Shown piece by piece: positions 1-8,250 of a stretch of 64,000 bases of DNA (the first letter of the stretch is position 1; each line of letters begins with the position of its first letter). The notes under the pieces were generated by a model. The model was not told where the DNA came from. It searched no databases and saw only the letters and a program-made list of their open reading frames with translations. Made by a program: the position numbers and the translations under genes. The DNA is from Planctomycetota bacterium (lineage in GTDB: Bacteria; Planctomycetota; UBA8108; UBA1146), in the NCBI GenBank assembly GCA_014240375.1, contig JAAZXB010000003.1, forward strand, positions 192,249 through 256,248, given 5' to 3'.

Positions 1-395
1 AGCGGAACCGACTCGATCGACCACCCCTGCAGATGGAGTTGACGATGAAGTTGAACCAGCATCCGAGCCACCTGATCCGCATCGATCTCCTCTCGCGAAA
101 TCGAACCGACCGGGCGTCCCTCACCCTCATCGAGGGCGACATATCGTGCCTGTCCCACCGCCCCTTCATCGATGACTCGTAAAGCGCCCTCGCCATCGAG
201 TTTGACGATGGCCCGGATCTCCTCGATGAATTGATCCTGTTGAGATCGACTTGAGGCGGGGAGCACCTTCAGAAGTACCCTCCGATCGAGACGGATCTGA
301 CGCGCCTCGATCCAGATTCCGATCCTCCCAGGACCCCGGATGTGGAGCGGCTGGAAGCCCGGAATCTCAGGGGTATTCGGCTCGACCTCGGTCAT
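1..395 (-). CDS. Protein kinase-like protein, N-lobe (C-terminal part beyond window)
   Basis: The reading frame opens with ATG at 395-393 and runs off the window edge, giving about 131 residues. The visible part resembles the N-lobe of a Ser/Thr (Hanks-type) kinase: a Gly-rich stretch RGPGRIGIWIEA near residue 20, a VLLKVLP strand with the candidate ATP-binding Lys, an acidic helix (FIEEIRAIVKL) and a strand like the hinge region (ARYVALDEGEG). The catalytic loop would lie outside the window, so activity cannot be judged. The start sits one base after the uvrB stop codon, which points to co-transcription and translational coupling. Identification is by general fold pattern and is moderate. 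Confidence 0.6.
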   Translation of the reverse strand, partial: MTEVEPNTPEIPGFQPLHIRGPGRIGIWIEARQIRLDRRVLLKVLPASSRSQQDQFIEEIRAIVKLDGEGALRVIDEGAVGQARYVALDEGEGRPVGSISREEIDADQVARMLVQLHRQLHLQGWSIESVP

Positions 396-396
396 C

Positions 397-2484
397 TCAG
401 CGCTTCCTACCCTTGCGGGAAGGGGGTTCCCCGGGCAGGACCGAATCGGGCTCCTCCCCACGCAAACGCCGCACTCGATCGCGCAGTGCCGCGGCTTTCT
501 CGAAATCGAGTGCCTGTGCCGCCTCCAGCATCTGCTGCTCCAGTTGATCGATCATCTCCGCACGTTGTTGATCAGGCAAGTCAGTACCGGTCTCCTCGAC
601 CTGCTCGGTTCGAGCACGAACCTCCTCCTCAACCGTGGTGCCCAGTTCCTTGCGAATCGTCTTTGGAACAATCCCGTGTTCATCATTGAACTGCTGCTGA
701 ATCGTCCTTCTTCGGTTAGTCTCATCGATGGCACGCTCCATCGATCCGGTGATCACATCACCGTAGAGGATCACCCGGGATCGCTCATTTCGAGCGGCTC
801 GACCGATCGTCTGGATCAAGGCAGTAGCACTGCGCAAGAATCCCTCCTTGTCGGCATCCATCACTGCCACCAGAGACACTTCCGGAAGATCGAGCCCCTC
901 TCGTAGCAGGTTCACTCCAACCAGCACATCGTAAGTCCCCCGGCGTAATTGCTGCAGGATCTCTACTCGTTCCAGGGTATCGATCTCCGAGTGCAGATAG
1001 CGCGCCTTGATCTGGGTCTCCTGGAAGAAGTCACTCAGATCCTCGGACATTCGCTTGGTAAGGGTGGTGACCAGCACACGATCTCCCAGTGCCAGGGTTT
1101 CCTGGATACGCTCCAGCAAATCCTGAACCTGACCTCGAGCCGGGCGAACTTCCACCTCTGGATCGAGCAGACCTGTCGGACGATTGATCACCTCGATCAC
1201 CTCGCCCCCACACTTCTCCAGTTCCCTCGGAGCCGGGGTTGCCGTGACATGGATTGTCTGGCCGCTGACTTTTTCCCACTCCGGAAATTTCATCGGCCGG
1301 TTATCGAGAGCACTCGGTAGCCGAAAGCCATGATCGACCAGGGTTTGCTTGCGCGATCGATCCCCCTCGTACATCCCACCTAACTGCGGCAAGGTGACGT
1401 GGGATTCATCGACGAGGGTGAGAAACCCATCCGGAAAGTAATCGAGCAGATTGGGTGGCCGCTCTCCCGGCTCGAAGCCGTTGAGATGGCGGGCGTAATT
1501 TTCGATGCCAGGGCAATAGCCCGCCTCAGAGAGCAGTTCCAGGTCGTAGCGAGTTCTGGTCTGGAGCCGATGAGCCTCCAGTTCCTTTCCCTGTTCCCGT
1601 AGTTGGATCAGCCTTTGATGCAACTCGGTCTGGATCCCTGCGATGGCTTGGTCGACATCCTGATGGCTCACCACGTAATGTTTTGCGGGGAAGATGGTCA
1701 GTTGGTTCAGCTGCCCTAGAACCACTCCGCTGACCGGATGGAACTCCTCGATCCGTTCGATCGAATCACCAAACATGTCGATACGGTAGGCCACCTCTTC
1801 GTTGGCGGCATGTACCTCCAGGACATCTCCACGAGCTCGAAAACTCGCCCGGCCGGGATCGAAATCGTTACGCTGATACTGGATGTCGATCAGTTTCCTC
1901 AGCAATTCGTCTCGATCGATCTCGTCTCCCACCGCCAGCGCAATCATCTTCCCCTTGAAGGCCTCGGGAGATCCAAGGCCATAGATACAAGAGACAGAGG
2001 AGACGATCACCACATCGGGTCGCGTCAACAAGCTGGCAGTAGTCGCCAGCCGCAATCGATCGAGGTCTGCATTGATCCCGGCATCCTTCTCGATGTACAT
2101 GTCGCGTGCGGGAAGATACGCCTCGGGCTGGTAGTAGTCGTAATAGGAAACGAAGTATTCGACAGCATTTTGCGGCAAGAACTTCTTCATCTCGGAGTAC
2201 AACTGCGCTGCCAGGGTCTTGTTGTGAGAGATGATGATGGCGGGCCGACCGGTGCGTGCGATCACCTGCGCCATCATGTAAGTCTTGCCCGATCCTGTCA
2301 CCCCGAGCAGAACCTGGTCCGATTTCCCCTCATCCAGTCCCTCCACCATCGCATCGATGGCGGCGGGTTGGTCGCCTGCCGGCTTGAACTCGGAGTGCAC
2401 CACAAAGGGTGATCCGGGATATTGAAAGATATTCAGCGGTTTCCATCCCCTCCAGTGGAAGATTCGGTGCCGAGGTACTGGCAC
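397..2484 (-). CDS. uvrB: UvrABC system protein B (excinuclease subunit B)
   Basis: This is the DNA damage recognition helicase of nucleotide excision repair, which is loaded by UvrA and then recruits UvrC. Walker A GVTGSGKT is at residues 61-68. The Tyr-rich beta-hairpin region (YYDYYQPEAYLPARDMYIE) follows, then the helicase motifs including QTIGRAARN. A C-terminal UVR motif (EQQMLEAAQALDFEKAAAL) contacts UvrC. The start is uncertain. The coordinates use a GTG at 2484, which overlaps the upstream gene by about 50 bases and gives 695 residues. GTG 2403 would give 668 residues, close to the usual 660-680. A CTG at 2436 that overlaps the preceding stop is another option. The downstream kinase-like gene starts directly after the stop. 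Confidence 0.96.
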   Translation of the reverse strand: MPVPRHRIFHWRGWKPLNIFQYPGSPFVVHSEFKPAGDQPAAIDAMVEGLDEGKSDQVLLGVTGSGKTYMMAQVIARTGRPAIIISHNKTLAAQLYSEMKKFLPQNAVEYFVSYYDYYQPEAYLPARDMYIEKDAGINADLDRLRLATTASLLTRPDVVIVSSVSCIYGLGSPEAFKGKMIALAVGDEIDRDELLRKLIDIQYQRNDFDPGRASFRARGDVLEVHAANEEVAYRIDMFGDSIERIEEFHPVSGVVLGQLNQLTIFPAKHYVVSHQDVDQAIAGIQTELHQRLIQLREQGKELEAHRLQTRTRYDLELLSEAGYCPGIENYARHLNGFEPGERPPNLLDYFPDGFLTLVDESHVTLPQLGGMYEGDRSRKQTLVDHGFRLPSALDNRPMKFPEWEKVSGQTIHVTATPAPRELEKCGGEVIEVINRPTGLLDPEVEVRPARGQVQDLLERIQETLALGDRVLVTTLTKRMSEDLSDFFQETQIKARYLHSEIDTLERVEILQQLRRGTYDVLVGVNLLREGLDLPEVSLVAVMDADKEGFLRSATALIQTIGRAARNERSRVILYGDVITGSMERAIDETNRRRTIQQQFNDEHGIVPKTIRKELGTTVEEEVRARTEQVEETGTDLPDQQRAEMIDQLEQQMLEAAQALDFEKAAALRDRVRRLRGEEPDSVLPGEPPSRKGRKR

Positions 2485-2810
2485 ATCTCAGGCCCGCCGA
2501 TGCAGGGACGAGGCGACAACCATGGACCGGCCTCGAGTAATGGACGATCGGGCACTCCCGCGACTCGCATCACCTGGCAAAGGCAGCGAAAACCGCTGTC
2601 CCCGATGCGCGCGCGGGTGATCTTTTGCGCCGTGACGCTACCGATCCCCTCGATCAACAGCAGCCGACTGATCGGATCGGTGCCCAGATCGACGCCGACC
2701 GTTGCCACAGGAGGCCCCGGATCGATCGAATCGATCACCCTGACCGAGGGGTGTTCACTGCGAACACCGCCGGTCAACAGTGCCCAGGCCAGTAGCAGGC
2801 CCCATGCCAA
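2433..2810 (-). CDS. Helix-hairpin-helix (ComEA-like) small protein
   Basis: A 125-residue protein with a hydrophobic N-terminus (AWGLLLAWALLTGG), likely a signal anchor, followed by a single helix-hairpin-helix DNA-binding unit. The core is ISRLLLIEGIGSVTAQKI, matching the pattern LPGIGpxxAxxI of ComEA and T2SK-type HhH domains, then FRCLCQVMRVAGV. The family binds DNA without sequence specificity, often in DNA uptake, but this is only one domain and its partner is unknown. The apparent start is TTG at 2810, with no strong ribosome binding site. It lies between the DUF192 lipoprotein gene and uvrB in the same orientation and overlaps the longest form of uvrB. Confidence 0.7.
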   Translation of the reverse strand: MAWGLLLAWALLTGGVRSEHPSVRVIDSIDPGPPVATVGVDLGTDPISRLLLIEGIGSVTAQKITRARIGDSGFRCLCQVMRVAGVPDRPLLEAGPWLSPRPCIGGPEMCQYLGTESSTGGDGNR

Positions 2811-2873
2811 CAGGTGACCGTGAGCCTCTGCTGTGCTGAGAATGGCTCGCCTGCCTTCCCATGGTGCCGGTTG

Positions 2874-3413
2874 TTATCGGGGTTTCAGACCGGAAGGTCC
2901 GCGAAATCCCTCGACCTGATCCCCCACCACGATGCCGTTCTGAGCAAACCAACCGACGTTGGTTTCCAGGGCATATCGCACCGCCTGACTCGACCGGTAC
3001 CGTGGAAAAGCCACCTGTCCTGGCCGGGGGGCATCCATCTTGAGGATGTCGACGATCCGACCGTTGTCATCGAGATAAGCGATATCGAGAGAGATCTTAC
3101 AATTCTTCATCCAGAAGCCCTGACTCAACGGCGCGGGAAAGATAAATAGCATCCCCATATCTTCCGGCATCGACGTTCGATGCATCAGTCCATTCTGACG
3201 GCGGTTGGGATCCGCTGCGATCTCACACCAGACCTCCACCTTCTTGCCACTCTCGGAACTCTGGATCTGTACCTTGTGACTTCCCGGTCGCACATTGGCC
3301 CGAGCTGGCCTGCGAGCGTCACAAGCAGACAGGATCAGCAGCAATCCCATCGTCAGGATGACCAACTCACTCTTGCCTGCGAACCGTTGAATCAGAGGTG
3401 AGAAATCGATCAT
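2874..3413 (-). CDS. DUF192 family lipoprotein
   Basis: A 179-residue protein of the DUF192 (COG1430) family. It begins with a hydrophobic signal sequence ending in a lipobox, LILSAC, with the lipidated Cys at residue 31. The DUF192 body shows the family's usual blocks: QNGLMHRTSMPEDMGMLFIF, WMKNCKISLDIAYLD, and a terminal LETNVGWFAQNGIVVGDQV. The molecular role of the family is not established. Its ATG overlaps the stop of the upstream DUF2062 gene by four bases (ATGA), so the two are translationally coupled. Confidence 0.9.
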   Translation of the reverse strand: MIDFSPLIQRFAGKSELVILTMGLLLILSACDARRPARANVRPGSHKVQIQSSESGKKVEVWCEIAADPNRRQNGLMHRTSMPEDMGMLFIFPAPLSQGFWMKNCKISLDIAYLDDNGRIVDILKMDAPRPGQVAFPRYRSSQAVRYALETNVGWFAQNGIVVGDQVEGFRGPSGLKPR

Positions 3414-3988
3414 TGTCCGGACTCCTTGCTACTGGATCGTTGAAGATCCTCTAGTATTTTTTTGCTCCTGTACGCTCGCACCAGGCGCAGCATTACCGGG
3501 TAGCAAGGCAATCCGAAGAGCAACCCGACCACGCCCCCACCCACAAACAGGGGACCCAACACATCATTCCCTATCGAGCGGAGTAACTCCAGGCTTACCT
3601 GATACCAGCCGTCCGCATTTTCCGAGGCCTGCTCGGTCAACTCGATCCAGTACAACTCGAACTGGGCGAACGACTTCCCCTCCTTGGCGAGGCACTTCAG
3701 CCCCACCCAGTAATCGAGCCAGTAGATCGGGATCAGCGTCAATGGATTCGAGATGTAGACCATGATCAAGCCGGCCAGGCGATTGGCAGGGATCACCATG
3801 CTGACGAGCAAGATGATGATCATCTGAATCCCCACGGTAGGTGTCATCGCAACGAAAAGACCGATAGCGGTCCCCAGGGCGATCGACTCGGGGGTGCCGT
3901 CCAGTTGAAGCAGGCGCTTCAAGAAGGGCAGTGGAACCGGTTCGGAACTGGATTCAGTCAAGGGAGAGCCTCCGGCGCTTCTATTCAC
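3410..3988 (-). CDS. DUF2062 family membrane protein
   Basis: A 192-residue integral membrane protein of the DUF2062 (COG3216) family. The family signature is clear: a short cytoplasmic start with LDGTPESIALGTAIGLFVAM, a hydrophobic segment (GIQMIIILLVSMVI), the NPLTLIPIYWLDYWVG block with its conserved SNP, and a last membrane segment (GPLFVGGGVVGLLFGLP). The function of the family is unknown. The start appears to be GTG at 3988. The stop overlaps the DUF192 start. It follows nadC by about 100 bases on the same strand. Confidence 0.88.
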   Translation of the reverse strand: MNRSAGGSPLTESSSEPVPLPFLKRLLQLDGTPESIALGTAIGLFVAMTPTVGIQMIIILLVSMVIPANRLAGLIMVYISNPLTLIPIYWLDYWVGLKCLAKEGKSFAQFELYWIELTEQASENADGWYQVSLELLRSIGNDVLGPLFVGGGVVGLLFGLPCYPVMLRLVRAYRSKKILEDLQRSSSKESGQ

Positions 3989-4088
3989 TGGCGAGCCAGC
4001 CTGGCGAAAAGACGCTGGCCTTCCACGGATGCTAATCTCCTCGCAGACAGATTTCCAGGCAAGGATCCAGTTTCCGAAGAGGAGTGGG

Positions 4089-5033
4089 TCATCCAGTGGA
4101 TCGAGGAACCGGATCGATCCGCAAGGTCAGATCGAGTGCCGCGGCAGAATGAGTGATGGCCCCGCAGGAAATCCTGCTGACCCCGGCCGCCGCATGGCCA
4201 CTGACGCTCTCTTCATCGATACCACCGCTGGCCTCGATGGCCGAAGTCTCGAGGGACAAACCCGCTTCCCTTGCCGCTTGGATCCAATCACTCAACAGCT
4301 CCGGGCTCGTGTTGTCGACCAGGATGATGTCGACACGCTGCTCCAGACAGGCGCGGAAACTGATCTCGTCTTCCACCTCGATGGCGATGGGTCGTGATTC
4401 TTCCGCCTGGCGAAGGCGGCTCACGATGAACGCCACCTCTGCGGCTGGATCATCGGCCAGTTGCGGATTTAACCGCTGGAGCCACTCTCGATGATTCTCT
4501 TTGACCATCGGGAACTGCGCCAGATCACCCCGGTGACTGACTCCACCACCCGAGCGAACCGCCTGTTTCTGGAAGATCCGGATGCCCGGGAGCGTCTTGC
4601 GGGTATCGAGAATCTGAACCCCGTGAGAGCGGCTCACCAGAGCCTCGGTCCGGGTCGCAATCCCGCTGAGATGAGAACCGATGTTGAGTGCGGTACGCTC
4701 CCCTGCCAACAGGGACACGAGTGGACCATCGACGACCAGCAATACACTGCCCACGACCACAGGATGGCCATCCGAGAGTCGTTCGATCACCTGACAATCC
4801 GCATCCAGTTGCTCGAAGACCGCGGCCATCGCGGCAGTTCCACAGACCACACCCGGCTGACGCGAAGATACCACCGCACGCCCCCTCACGACCGGTGGAT
4901 CGAACAGCACCATGGTTCCATCGTCTCTCGCTCGATCCTCCTCGAGGGCGGTGCAGATCCAGTGCTCCAGCGGCAGAAGCGTCTCTTTCAGCGTCCAGAA
5001 TCGATCCAGATCCGTGCGGTCATGGCTGGCCAC
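4089..5033 (-). CDS. nadC: Nicotinate-nucleotide pyrophosphorylase (carboxylating), quinolinate phosphoribosyltransferase
   Basis: Converts quinolinate and PRPP to nicotinate mononucleotide, CO2 and pyrophosphate in de novo NAD synthesis. Family blocks present are LAGERTALNIGSHLSGIATRT, the substrate loop LDTRKTLPGIR, RSGGGVSHRGDL followed by MVKENH (usually NHR...IKDNH), IAIEVEDE, VDIILVDNTSPE and IEASGGI. The frame remains open upstream to 5198, but a GTG at 5033 preceded by GGAAGGAG seven bases upstream is the best start. It gives 314 residues, near the normal length of about 280-300. It begins the minus-strand run that continues with DUF2062, DUF192 and uvrB. Confidence 0.93.
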   Translation of the reverse strand: MASHDRTDLDRFWTLKETLLPLEHWICTALEEDRARDDGTMVLFDPPVVRGRAVVSSRQPGVVCGTAAMAAVFEQLDADCQVIERLSDGHPVVVGSVLLVVDGPLVSLLAGERTALNIGSHLSGIATRTEALVSRSHGVQILDTRKTLPGIRIFQKQAVRSGGGVSHRGDLAQFPMVKENHREWLQRLNPQLADDPAAEVAFIVSRLRQAEESRPIAIEVEDEISFRACLEQRVDIILVDNTSPELLSDWIQAAREAGLSLETSAIEASGGIDEESVSGHAAAGVSRISCGAITHSAAALDLTLRIDPVPRSTG

Positions 5034-5269
5034 TGCGGTGCTCCTTCCTGCAGGACTCAAAACCACACTGGTCCCGTCACCACGAGTGGACCCGAATCTG
5101 CCTCCTGCAACAAGGAGACCCCTCTCCGCTCCTGAAATTCTATCTCGAGAGTGACTCTCACACCTTTGCTGGCGCAACGGCGCGGCGCTGCGTACCATCG
5201 AGACGACGATCCCGACCGCGGGAAACGCCTCGATCGATCCCCTCTTCGGGGAGAAAGGGATGAACCTCG

Positions 5270-6679
5270 ATGATCCAGCTGGAAGACCCTGCCGATCAGG
5301 CGATGGTGGCCAAGATCCACGAAGCGGATCAAGAACACCTGTTCGATGATTGGGACCAACTCGATTCTGCCGCTCGTCATTCGCTGCTGAAGGACCTCCA
5401 TCACATCGATCTGAGTTTCATCCAGCAGTTGATTCGAGATCATCTCGATTCCAGCGCTTCCGAAGCACCCATCGCCGCTCCAACACCTCCCGACTGGATC
5501 CCCCTCGAGGATCCCGGCCGCGCAGCGGCAAAACTACGAGGGCTGGAGGCACTGCAGCGAGGTGAAGTGGCAGTGCTGATGGTCGCTGGCGGTGTCGGAA
5601 CCCGACTGGGACATCCCGGCCCCAAGGGTTCATTTCCGATCTTGCCCATCAGTGGTGGCACCCTGTTCCAGATCTTCTCCGAATCTTTGTTACGATTGCA
5701 AAAGAAGGTCGGTCGGTCGATCCACTGGATCATCATGACCAGTCCTACCAACCATACTGAAACCCTGCAGTACTTCCGCCAGCACGATTATCACGGCCTG
5801 ACTCCTTCGGAGGTCACGATCGTTCCGCAGGAACAATTGCCAGTGCTCGATTCTCGCCGCTGCAAGATCCTCAGAAGTGGCCCCGGGCAGGTGATGTTCA
5901 GCCCCGATGGCCATGGCGGATCGATCCGCTTGCTCCAGAGAACTGCGACCGATCTTCGCCAGCGTGGAATCCAGCACATCTACACCCACCAGGTCGATAA
6001 CCCGTTGGCACGCATGGCGGATCCAGAACTGATTGGCCTCCACCTCGAACGGGACTCTCGCTTCACCTCGAAGGCGGTGGCCAAGACCGACCCTGACGAA
6101 AAGGTCGGGGTCTTCTGCAGCGTCGGAGACCACCTCAGGGTCATCGAATACAGTGAACTCGTGGAAGAGGATCGCCATCTCAAGGATCCAGATGGCTCCC
6201 TCTCCTTCCGAGCGGGCAACATCGCCACCCATGTCATCGAACTCGATTTCATCGCACCGAAGACCGCATCCGGGCCACTGCAACTGCCCTTCCATGTCGC
6301 GCGGAAGGCGATTCGTCACTGGCACGGCGGAGAGTGGCACGAGCCCACCTCTGCCAATTCAGTTCGATTCGAGACCTTTATCTTCGATGTCTTACCGCTG
6401 GCCAACAGGGGCCTGGTCGTGGAAGCCAATCGAGATCTGGAATTTGCTCCGGTCAAGAACGGAGAAGGCAGTGATTCCCCTGCTACCTCTCGCTCAGCCC
6501 TGCAGAAGTTGTGGGCCAGTTGGTTGGTCGAGTGCGGGATCGAACTGGAATTCGATCGTTCTCTCCAGCCATTGCGCACCATCGAGATCTCTCCACTGAT
6601 CGCTAGCGATGCGACAGAACTGAAGAAGGCGCTGGAAAAACTGGAGATCCCCACGGAAGGACCGATCCTGCTCCGATGA
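5270..6679 (+). CDS. UDP-sugar pyrophosphorylase (UAP1/UDPGP family)
   Basis: A 469-residue member of the eukaryote-like UDPGP family, which makes UDP-N-acetylglucosamine or UDP-glucose from UTP and the sugar 1-phosphate. The nucleotide-binding signature VAGGVGTRLG is at residues 105-114, followed by GPKGSFPI with the conserved Lys. Further family blocks are WIIMTSPTNHTET, PVLDS, QVDNPLARMADPELIG and a late FETFIFDVL that matches UAP1-type enzymes. I cannot separate GlcNAc from glucose specificity by eye. It heads a plus-strand group, and the next gene overlaps its stop by four bases. Confidence 0.88.
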   Translation: MIQLEDPADQAMVAKIHEADQEHLFDDWDQLDSAARHSLLKDLHHIDLSFIQQLIRDHLDSSASEAPIAAPTPPDWIPLEDPGRAAAKLRGLEALQRGEVAVLMVAGGVGTRLGHPGPKGSFPILPISGGTLFQIFSESLLRLQKKVGRSIHWIIMTSPTNHTETLQYFRQHDYHGLTPSEVTIVPQEQLPVLDSRRCKILRSGPGQVMFSPDGHGGSIRLLQRTATDLRQRGIQHIYTHQVDNPLARMADPELIGLHLERDSRFTSKAVAKTDPDEKVGVFCSVGDHLRVIEYSELVEEDRHLKDPDGSLSFRAGNIATHVIELDFIAPKTASGPLQLPFHVARKAIRHWHGGEWHEPTSANSVRFETFIFDVLPLANRGLVVEANRDLEFAPVKNGEGSDSPATSRSALQKLWASWLVECGIELEFDRSLQPLRTIEISPLIASDATELKKALEKLEIPTEGPILLR

Positions 6680-8178
6680 AGAAGATGAATCTCTCGCTAC
6701 TCCTGCTGCTACTGCTCTCCTCGTCCGCCTGGGCTCTATCCGATGAAACTCCGCTCGAGTCGATCGCCTCGGCACTCGATTCGGGGAATGCACTGGTGAT
6801 GGCGAGAGCCCATGCGGCTCTGGATCGACTCGACGACGGGGCGATTTCAGGACTACGAGAAGTGCTCGATCAGCCGCTGTCGATTCACAGCCGATCGATC
6901 CTTGCCGCCAAGCTCGGCACGATTCTCAGTGCGACCCTGGCAAATCTCGATGCGGCGGTCTATGAATTTGCCGCGGCCCGCAACCGGGCCCGGCCTCAAA
7001 GCGAAGATTCCGCCGCTGTGGGAGGGGAAGCCAGGGCTGAACGTGAATCTGCCCGTCGCAAGGTCGAAGCGATCGAACAGCAACTGATCGCAGCGGGGCT
7101 CCATCTGGGCTCGGCACTGATCCATCACCAGGATCTGAAAGGAGTTCGATCCTCGCTGGTACAAAGTGTCCACCAGCGGTTACAGAGGTCGCTTCATTCC
7201 CAGATGAAAAAACGCTGGACCTCGTGGTCCGATCCGCAGCAGATTCGACCGGCAGATCTCCGCTGGATCAGCGCATTGCTCGATCCGATGGGCGAATCGA
7301 GCGGTACCGATGCCGTGGCCCACCGCGCAGCACTGCTGGCCATTCGCCAGCTCGAAAGCCTCGACCATGAACAGATCCTCGATGCACGACGCTGGCTACT
7401 GGTGCTTGGAGAGCATGGCCAGCGTGCACTCGAAGAGTGGGTGAAACAGCCTCAGTCCTCGACCATCCCTCCCGCATCTCGACGAGAGTGGGCCATCCGC
7501 AATCGCTTGCGAGTTCCTGCCAGACTCGATACTGAATCGACCCTGTCGCTGGCGGGTTGGGATCAATTCGAGGTCTCTGAGAGACTGGAAGCGATGATCC
7601 GACTGCGCTCGGCGTACGGAGAGCGATCCACACCGACGCTGGACCATCTAGCGCGCAGAGATCCTCATCCAGCGGTGCGCAGAAGAGCCGCCGAACTACT
7701 GTCACTGCTGGGGGACCCCAGAGGTGCACGAATCCTCCTCGCACAACGGCAGGTCAGTGACCAAAAGTTCGAACAAGCGAGTCGCGATGCGGTTCTTCGA
7801 GCCGCATCGACACTGCGCGATTCGGGCGAACTGGAAGAAGCACTATCGCTGCTGGAGGACCTGGCCCTGCGTCTCACCGCCGATGCCGAGGTTCACGAGG
7901 CTCTCGGAATCGTCTCTCTGCGTCTGCGAGATCTCGATCGTGCCATCCTAGAACTGCGCCGAGCGATTTCCCTCGAACCTACCAACTCGACCACCCGATA
8001 CAATCTGGCCTGTGCTCTGGCACTCGCCGGGCAGATTGAACCGGCGCTGACAGCCCTCGAGAGTGCCGTGGTCGCAGGATACTCCGATTCGCAACATACC
8101 CGGCAAGATCGAGACCTGGAATCGTTACGAGGCCTGGAACAGTTCGAAGTTCTGCTCGAGCGGATGTCTCAACGCTGA
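6676..8178 (+). CDS. Exported HEAT/TPR-repeat protein
   Basis: A 500-residue protein with a clear signal peptide (MKKMNLSLLLLLLLSSSAWA). The middle contains helical repeats with a HEAT-like unit near residues 315-345 (HPAVRRRAAELLSLLGD). The C-terminus has tetratricopeptide repeats (ALGIVSLRLRDLDRAILELR, then TRYNLACALALAGQIEPALT) and ends in the common TPR cap pattern DRDLESLRGLEQFEVLL. It is probably a periplasmic scaffold; its partner is not evident. The ATG overlaps the pyrophosphorylase stop (ATGA), so the two are coupled. A long Arg/Glu-rich region near residues 95-130 may form a coiled coil. Confidence 0.8.
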   Translation: MKKMNLSLLLLLLLSSSAWALSDETPLESIASALDSGNALVMARAHAALDRLDDGAISGLREVLDQPLSIHSRSILAAKLGTILSATLANLDAAVYEFAAARNRARPQSEDSAAVGGEARAERESARRKVEAIEQQLIAAGLHLGSALIHHQDLKGVRSSLVQSVHQRLQRSLHSQMKKRWTSWSDPQQIRPADLRWISALLDPMGESSGTDAVAHRAALLAIRQLESLDHEQILDARRWLLVLGEHGQRALEEWVKQPQSSTIPPASRREWAIRNRLRVPARLDTESTLSLAGWDQFEVSERLEAMIRLRSAYGERSTPTLDHLARRDPHPAVRRRAAELLSLLGDPRGARILLAQRQVSDQKFEQASRDAVLRAASTLRDSGELEEALSLLEDLALRLTADAEVHEALGIVSLRLRDLDRAILELRRAISLEPTNSTTRYNLACALALAGQIEPALTALESAVVAGYSDSQHTRQDRDLESLRGLEQFEVLLERMSQR

Positions 8179-8250
8179 CCTGGCGGCCCGATTACCGGTC
8201 AGATGTTATTCTTCCGTGGAAGGACCCGGCTCCCTGTCGGGACAAAATCA

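Noticed and set aside
1738..2412. Long plus-strand frame opposite uvrB
   Set aside because: It lies wholly inside the well-supported uvrB gene on the other strand and its product has no recognisable pattern; it is a shadow frame.
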